A DNA stretch of 64,000 nt, taken from NCBI GenBank assembly GCA_037178975.1, contig JASJZH010000003.1, forward strand, positions 9,362,001 through 9,426,000. The letters run 5' to 3'. A program made the position numbers and the translations under genes. Below, piece by piece: positions 58,701 through 64,000 of the stretch; positions within the stretch are counted from its first letter, which is position 1, and each line of letters begins with the position of its first letter. This DNA is from Oscheius tipulae (taxonomy: Eukaryota; Nematoda; Chromadorea; Rhabditida; Rhabditidae). The notes under the pieces are model-generated. The model was not told where the DNA came from, made no database searches, and worked only from the letters and a program-made list of their open reading frames with translations.

Positions 58701-61066
58701 GCTATGCTCGCGCAATTCTGAGCGCGGATTTGAAGGTTTTAAAATTCGTTCTCAAAGATCTCCTTATTTTTTGCTGCTTTTCCCTGTTTATTTTATCTAC
58801 TTTTCATTTCCATTCAACTTAAAGAAGTGTTGTATGCTTTGAAATAACTCCGCATGCCATTTGACCTCAAAAATGTCAAAAAAAAATTAAGCACCGACAC
58901 AAGAACTTTCACTCCTTTTGAAATTTTCTAGGTTTTTCTCGTTCTTCACTCCTCATATTCTGTATGGAAAACAAAAGTGGTTAACGACCTCCACCTCTGT
59001 TCTGGAAGAAGACCAGTTCCACGAATGTCGCTTAATACATAGTGCACCTACTACGGCAGGGGGGTAGTTTTTCTGCAGCCCTGAGTCGTGTGATAGGAGC
59101 ATAGCTATCACAGCAGTTTGCTACTAGACCTCCCGGTAATTAGGCACAGTCTTGAGTGTTATAAAATCAGTTATTCCTATAAGACAATACCTATTACCTT
59201 CCGCTATCTCTCTTTACTTTCTCTCACATTGATGTAAATAATGATTGTTTAGACAAATGAATATACTATTGTGCCCGCACTGTGCCACACTGGTTATCGA
59301 TGTACACGGCCGACACAGTCGGACACAAGACACAATTTGACGTCTCTCCTGTCTGTGATCACAGTTTCACAACACTAGATACGCTAAAATGCATATGTGA
59401 GCGAAAGCATGTCCACAGTGGAGATACGCACTTGCGATAACGGCGAAGTGACCACGTCGACACGATTTCACCTGCCATGGATCCATTTCTCTCGTTTCGG
59501 TCGACTAAGTGTACCCACAAATGGCAGCTGTTATCACGCGAACAGGGCTCCTTATCTCTGAAACCAAATGATTTTTGACTGACGCTACTAATACCTTTTG
59601 GCAGTTCGCGAGTGGTGACCTTTCTAATCTCACTCTCTTCCTCTTTCCCCCCAGTGTGATCGTTTTTTGACTGCCGCATGTCTCCCTCTCTCTCTCTCGT
59701 CCGCTCCCCTGTTCACTAAACCACGGGACAATTTAAAATTGCGGCCTCTGCTCATCTCTCATTCCCTCACAACCTTCCTCTTTCACTTTTTCGATCATTA
59801 GCACAATTTCTATGTTCCTACTTGAATATGCACTAAGTTTGAGAGGTTTGGAGCGAGAAAAGGAGGTGAATTGGGGACCCTAGACGGTGAATTGTCTGAT
59901 CTCGTGGACGTTCGGTACTTAGGGATCTTTTCTCAGAAATTATATCCAACTGTACTAGTCTAGGCCGCTGATTGTAAACCTTCTGGTGTAGAATGGAGCA
60001 GAAATCGAAAGATGCATGGAGAAATCCTTCTCGAGTCAAAAAATTTCGTCAAATTTCCGATTTTCTTTCCGGAACACCCTCTTCCACAGAATCATGACAA
60101 TTCGCAGCACTTTTACGAAGAATTCCAGGTCGTTTTCATGTTCTGGGAGGCCAAGAGCAGAGTCTTCTAATGAAAAATGTGGCAGTGAACAAGTTGGAAG
60201 AGAAGAATTTGATATAATCCTAAAATTTTGCATTCTGCTTCCACAAAAACTTCACAAACTTGTTGGAATTCCTAGAAATTTAGCGATTTCCCCCAGAAGG
60301 CAAATATGATCGATAGTCTTGGCGGAACTAACTCGAGTCGAGGCATGTGTGTTTGCTTTTTGATCTGTCTCCTGTGCCCTCCCGGTCTCTTTTCTCGACT
60401 TCCTTCCCCTCCTTTCTTCTTCCAAAAGCTGAAAATTTGATAAACTCTGCTATTTTCGTTCATCTAGACTGATAAAATGTCATTTTGCTGAGTTTCCATG
60501 GCTACTTATCCTTCGACAAACAGATCTTCTCCCTTCTCTTCCACAAGGGGCTAGACTCGAGTCATTTTGTGGTCTAGTCTAGGCCAGGGTGGCGTTGGGC
60601 GGTCCTTATCATTCATTCTAGCTCTCTTGTTTTCGTCTCTGATGCATTTCGCTCCTCTTTTGCCGGTCAAATGCCTTTGATTCAGCTCGAGGGAGCTGTG
60701 AAACATGTTCTCTTTCTTTAAAAAGTTTATTTCGGTCCGTTCATTCGAAGTTCTATGCTCCTTGGTCCTAAATCTCCTAGTTCTATGCTCCTGAATAGTC
60801 TTTACTATACTTTGAAGACATTTTCATTGAACTAGACACCTCTCACATAAGAAAAAGTGGAATATTGAAAGACTCATCCCACTTTCTTCTTTCATAAAAG
60901 TTCTTCGGGTCATTTATATGATATTTTGGCGCTTTCTAGTACCTAAATGAGTCTATTTTCTACATGTTTCCTTCAATAAAAGTAGCTGGAGAGTTGTCTA
61001 AGTCATATTCGACCAACTTCTTACTTTTCCTGTTCCCTACAGCATTCATGGCAAATTTACAGTGTG
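55751..61066. other. Long intergenic region upstream of P450 reductase
   Basis: 5.3 kb with no gene I can support. It holds mobile-element copy C (56556-56895) and several GAGACAGA purine tracts (56400-56455, 57345-57440). A 125-codon plus frame (58465-58842) has no family features and is not called. The P450 reductase promoter and outron should lie at its right end. Confidence 0.5.
56556..56895 (+). mobile_element. Mobile-element relic, copy C (diverged)
   Basis: CCACTCTCGAAGCTACTTCG and GTCTGAGGGTACCGCAAACA match copies A and B; it has lost part of the middle, keeps the hairpin motif at about 56690-56745, and ends at CTTCAAAATGAGACCAAACA. Confidence 0.65.
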
Positions 61067-64000
61067 ATGCTCGACTGGATCGCCTCCCAGCTCGACACCT
61101 TCGACCTGCTCGTTCTCCTAGCCTGCGGTCTCGGGGCGGCCTACTTCTTCCTCAAACCCAAGGCTAGCAATGGACGGTTCGATGCCATTTTTTCATTTTT
61201 CTTCAACAAAAGCCTTAGATATTCTCCCAATGTGGTGCCACTGCAGCCGACGGCACGATCCAAGGAGAAGAACTTCATCGATCGGATGAAGGACGAGAAT
61301 AGAAAGGTTTTTTGCCGTTTTTTCAAGCTGAATACCCTGAAATTCAGGTCGTTATTATGTACGGCTCGCAGACGGGAACGGCCGAAGAGCTCTCCGGCCG
61401 TCTGGCCAAGGATTTCACCCGCTATGGACAGAAGGCTCTCGTGCTGGACCCGGAGCTGCTGGATGTCGATGATATTGCACGTCTACCAGGTATTTTTGCA
61501 GTTTTTTTCACCACATTGTTCTATTTGAATTGGAAAAATTCATGGTATCGGCTGAAAAAATAATGCAAAAAGCTTTGGGAGGGTATTTACATGCTTTGTG
61601 CAGTATGACAAAAATACTCAACCGACGCGGGAATCAAACCCGGCCTTTTTGCTCTGTAGTTTACTCTCTAACCTACTGCTCTATGCGGCAAAAACCTGCT
61701 CCGCGCAGCTTTTCTCACATGGCTCAGTCGATTAGCACCAGACTACAGATCGAAAAGAGGGCACGGGCTCGATCCTTCATGCCTGATAATTCACAGTAGC
61801 TCCTTCCAGAAATCGAAAACGCGCTATGGATTCTCTGCCTGGCGACCTACGGAGAAGGTGACCCCACCGACAATGCCCAGTCGCTCTACGAGTTTATCAC
61901 GACGACGGATGTCGAGTTCAAGGGAGTCAAATTTGCCGTCTTCGGCCTCGGGAACAAGACCTACGAACATTATAATGCTATAGGCAAGAATGTGGACAAG
62001 AAGCTGGAAGAGATGGGCGCCGAGCGGGCCTTCGTTCTCGGTATGGGCGACGACGACGCGAATCTTGAGGAGGATTTCATGCGATGGCGCGAAGGCTTTC
62101 TGCCCGCGATAGCCCAAGAATACGGGTGGGAGCTGAGCACGGATCAGGAGACTCTTCGCCAATATCGTCTCGAGCTCATTGAGCCCAATCCCGAGAAGCC
62201 TACGCCCTCTTTCCACGTTGGTTTTCATAATTTTTAGCATTAAAGCGAGCCTAAGATGCTTGAGAAATATCTTTGGATTCGGACAATATCTAAGCTCATG
62301 TATCTTCTGAGAATATCCAGCGAACTTGTCCACGTGGCTCAGTCGGCTAGCACTCCGACTACTAATGTAAAACGTGAGAGTACAAGTCCCATGAGAATAC
62401 AAGCATGGCACACATTTTTGCCATCTCGTGAAACACTGGAAAACATGTTTAGGATGTCTATTATGCCAAAAACAAATTGGAAATAATAACTTTCTGCGCT
62501 CCGAAATCAAATAGGGTAGCTCCACAGGCTCGCTTTAAAGTCACGATTCCAGGGAGAAATGGGTCGTCTTCACGGCTTCGAGAGGAAGCGTCCTCCATTC
62601 GACGCGAAAAACCCCCTCTTGTCTAAGGTCCTCATAAACAAGGAACTGCATTTGGAGGCCAGTGAGCGCAGCTGTCGGCACATTGAGTTTGAGTCACATG
62701 ATGGTAAGGATTTTTTTTTGATTATTGAGGAACGTATACTGTCTCTGTCACCCTGTCCAGATTGTTTTGGTCTCTGTCAGCCTGTCCAATCCGTATCTTG
62801 CTCCTGTCAACGGTCATTTTCGGCCGCCTATTAGGCCGTTCCAAAGCTTTCTGTCAAGCTGAACCCTGTACATTGCCTCTGCCATCACGCCTAAGCGAAG
62901 GATCTGTCAACTTGACTTTATCTGGTTGTGCAGTTCTTGCCAGCTATGATTGTCTCTGTTTGACAGAGTCTGTCAGCCTGCTCAAATATACCTGGCTCTG
63001 TCATTCTGAAAGCCTGTTCAGTCATACCCCTTGGTCCAAGAGACTACGGATAGATTCACAGACGTTGCTTCTAATTCTCTCCGTTTCAGGAATCCGCTAC
63101 GAGGCAGGCGACCACCTGGCCGTCTATCCGAACAATGAGCAGCGTCTGGTGGACGAGCTCCAGCGACTCATGGACTTCAAGTCGGATCAGCTCTTCCGCC
63201 TGATCAATACGGACGAGGATGCCGCCAAGCGTCATCCATTCCCCTGTCCGACAACATTCGGCGAAGCTTTCCGATACTACGTAGACATTTGCAGTCCGGT
63301 CAAGACGCACGTCCTCAAGGCCATCAGCGACTACTGTATGGACGAGACGGAGAAGCAGAATCTTGTGCTGCTTTCCACGGCGACGGAGGAGGGTCTGGTA
63401 AGTGCTTTTTTCACTATGTATCGTCGAAAAATGCAAATTTAAAATTAAATTTAAATTTTGGTTTAAAATTTTGAAAAACCTGAACGCTTCGTTTCTGCAA
63501 TCATAGAACCATATTTATAAATGTGCTCGGTTTCATTTGAATTAAAAAGTCCTGCAGATTGTCATCGGCTTTTTGACATACATTTTCACTCATTTCCCCC
63601 ATTTTCAGAAGGCCTACAGCAGCTACATATCCAAAGAACGACGTTCGATTGTCGATGTCTTAAAGGAACATCCATCCTGCAAACCCCCGGTCGACTACCT
63701 GCTCGAGCTGCTTCCGCGTCTCCAGGTCCGCTACTACAGCATCGCCTCCTCGCCAAAACAGGACAGTGCCCGGATCGCCGTCTGTGCTATCGTCACGCAG
63801 TACCAGATCGGCACTCGTTGCATTAACGGCGTCTGTACGAACTACCTGCTGGACAAGCTTGAGGGCTGCGAGGTAGCCATATATTGCCGAAAATCCACGA
63901 TGCGCCTGCCTCATCGCCCCACGACACCAGTTATCATGATCGGACCCGGGACCGGCTTCGCTCCCTTCCGTGCCTTCATTCAGGAACGCGCCTGGCACAA
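61067..64000 (+). CDS. emb-8: NADPH-cytochrome P450 reductase, 3' end beyond window
   Basis: Exons 61067-61176, 61219-61306, 61348-61489, 61810-62216, 62553-62703, 63090-63397 and 63609 to the window edge; 532 residues visible of the usual 660-680. It passes electrons from NADPH through FAD and FMN to microsomal P450s, on the ER membrane. Seen: N-terminal membrane anchor (TFDLLVLLACGLGAAYFFL), FMN P-loop YGSQTGTAEE at 71-80, ATYGEGDPTDNA, FGLGNKTYEHYNAIG, the connecting/FAD domain with RYYSIAS at 443-449, and the start of the NADPH site GPGTGFAPFR at 514-523. ATG lies 4 nt after atttacag, a trans-splice acceptor. The first intron is 42 nt. Introns 61490-61809 and 62217-62552 carry tRNA-like elements. 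The gene is cut by the window end, not broken. Confidence 0.97.
61621..61690 (-). repeat. tRNA-like element in P450 reductase intron
   Basis: Minus strand GCCGCATAGAGCAGTAGGTT with TAGAGAG, then GCCGGGTTTGATTCCCGC with a paired T arm. The anticodon arm is unclear. Confidence 0.5.
61715..61785 (+). repeat. tRNA-like element, CCGACTAC subfamily
   Basis: CACATGGCTCAGTCGATTAG (canonical A box), GACTACAGATC, then CGGGCTCGATCC. It is 25 bp from an opposite-strand tRNA-like element. Confidence 0.55.
62329..62395 (+). repeat. tRNA-like element, CCGACTAC subfamily
   Basis: TCCACGTGGCTCAGTCGGCT with AGCAC, then CTCCGACTACTAATG and GAGTACAAGTCCC. Same head and middle as 61715-61785 and 38503-38569. 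Confidence 0.5.

Noticed and set aside
58465-58842. 125-codon plus-strand frame in the long intergenic region
   Set aside because: No domain, no splice context and a low-complexity hydrophobic end; probably chance.
61621-61785. Functional tRNA genes in the P450 reductase intron
   Set aside because: A and B boxes are good but the acceptor and anticodon stems do not pair convincingly, and sister copies elsewhere show a repeat family.

Overview
The window is nuclear DNA of a small animal, most likely a nematode. Genes are split by many short introns, often 38-45 nt, with ttttcag-type acceptors. A lone splice acceptor lies just upstream of many start codons with no matching coding exon before it, the mark of spliced-leader trans-splicing. 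The gene set matches nematode families: a MIG-10/lamellipodin adaptor, two TWK-type two-pore potassium channels, a ubiquitin-L40 fusion and a NOT1 scaffold. Species cannot be told from the sequence. All gene models were spliced by eye, using reading frame, intron phase and remembered family conservation.

Layout: 1.9-6.0 kb (+) mig-10, convergent with a TWK channel (-, 6.7-10.3 kb). Upstream of that, 10.7-17.2 kb (-), a 1982-residue protein made of 57 tandem 34-residue units. 18.5-20.8 kb (-) proteasome lid subunit RPN6, divergent from RIOK3 kinase (+, 21.5-24.3 kb). 24.5-27.2 kb holds a Ser/Thr-rich C-terminal exon (+) and an unrecognised two-exon gene (-). 28.0-42.6 kb (+) is the 38-exon CCR4-NOT scaffold NOT1/CNOT1. 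44.3-45.7 kb (-) FRG1 is divergent from ubiquitin-L40 (+, 46.2-46.7 kb), which converges on a secreted Cys-rich gene (-, 46.8-49.1 kb). 49.9-53.4 kb (-) is a second TWK channel; 54.9-55.75 kb (-) a second small secreted Cys-rich protein; 61.1 kb to the end (+) the 5' part of NADPH-cytochrome P450 reductase.

The genes are mostly housekeeping: proteasome lid, RIO kinase, mRNA deadenylation scaffold, RNA-associated FRG1, ubiquitin/ribosomal protein and P450 redox partner. Alongside are membrane-excitability and cell-migration genes. There is no functional operon or cluster. Neighbours are paired divergently across 465-700 bp (rpn-6/riok-3, frg-1/ubq-2) or convergently.

Non-coding DNA is rich in repeats: about 19 tRNA-derived elements in introns and intergenic DNA, a dispersed palindromic hairpin family, relics of one longer mobile element (two copies 97% identical), two large inverted-repeat hairpins, a structured possible ncRNA locus near 26 kb, and GAGACAGA/ATCTCTCT microsatellites in many introns.
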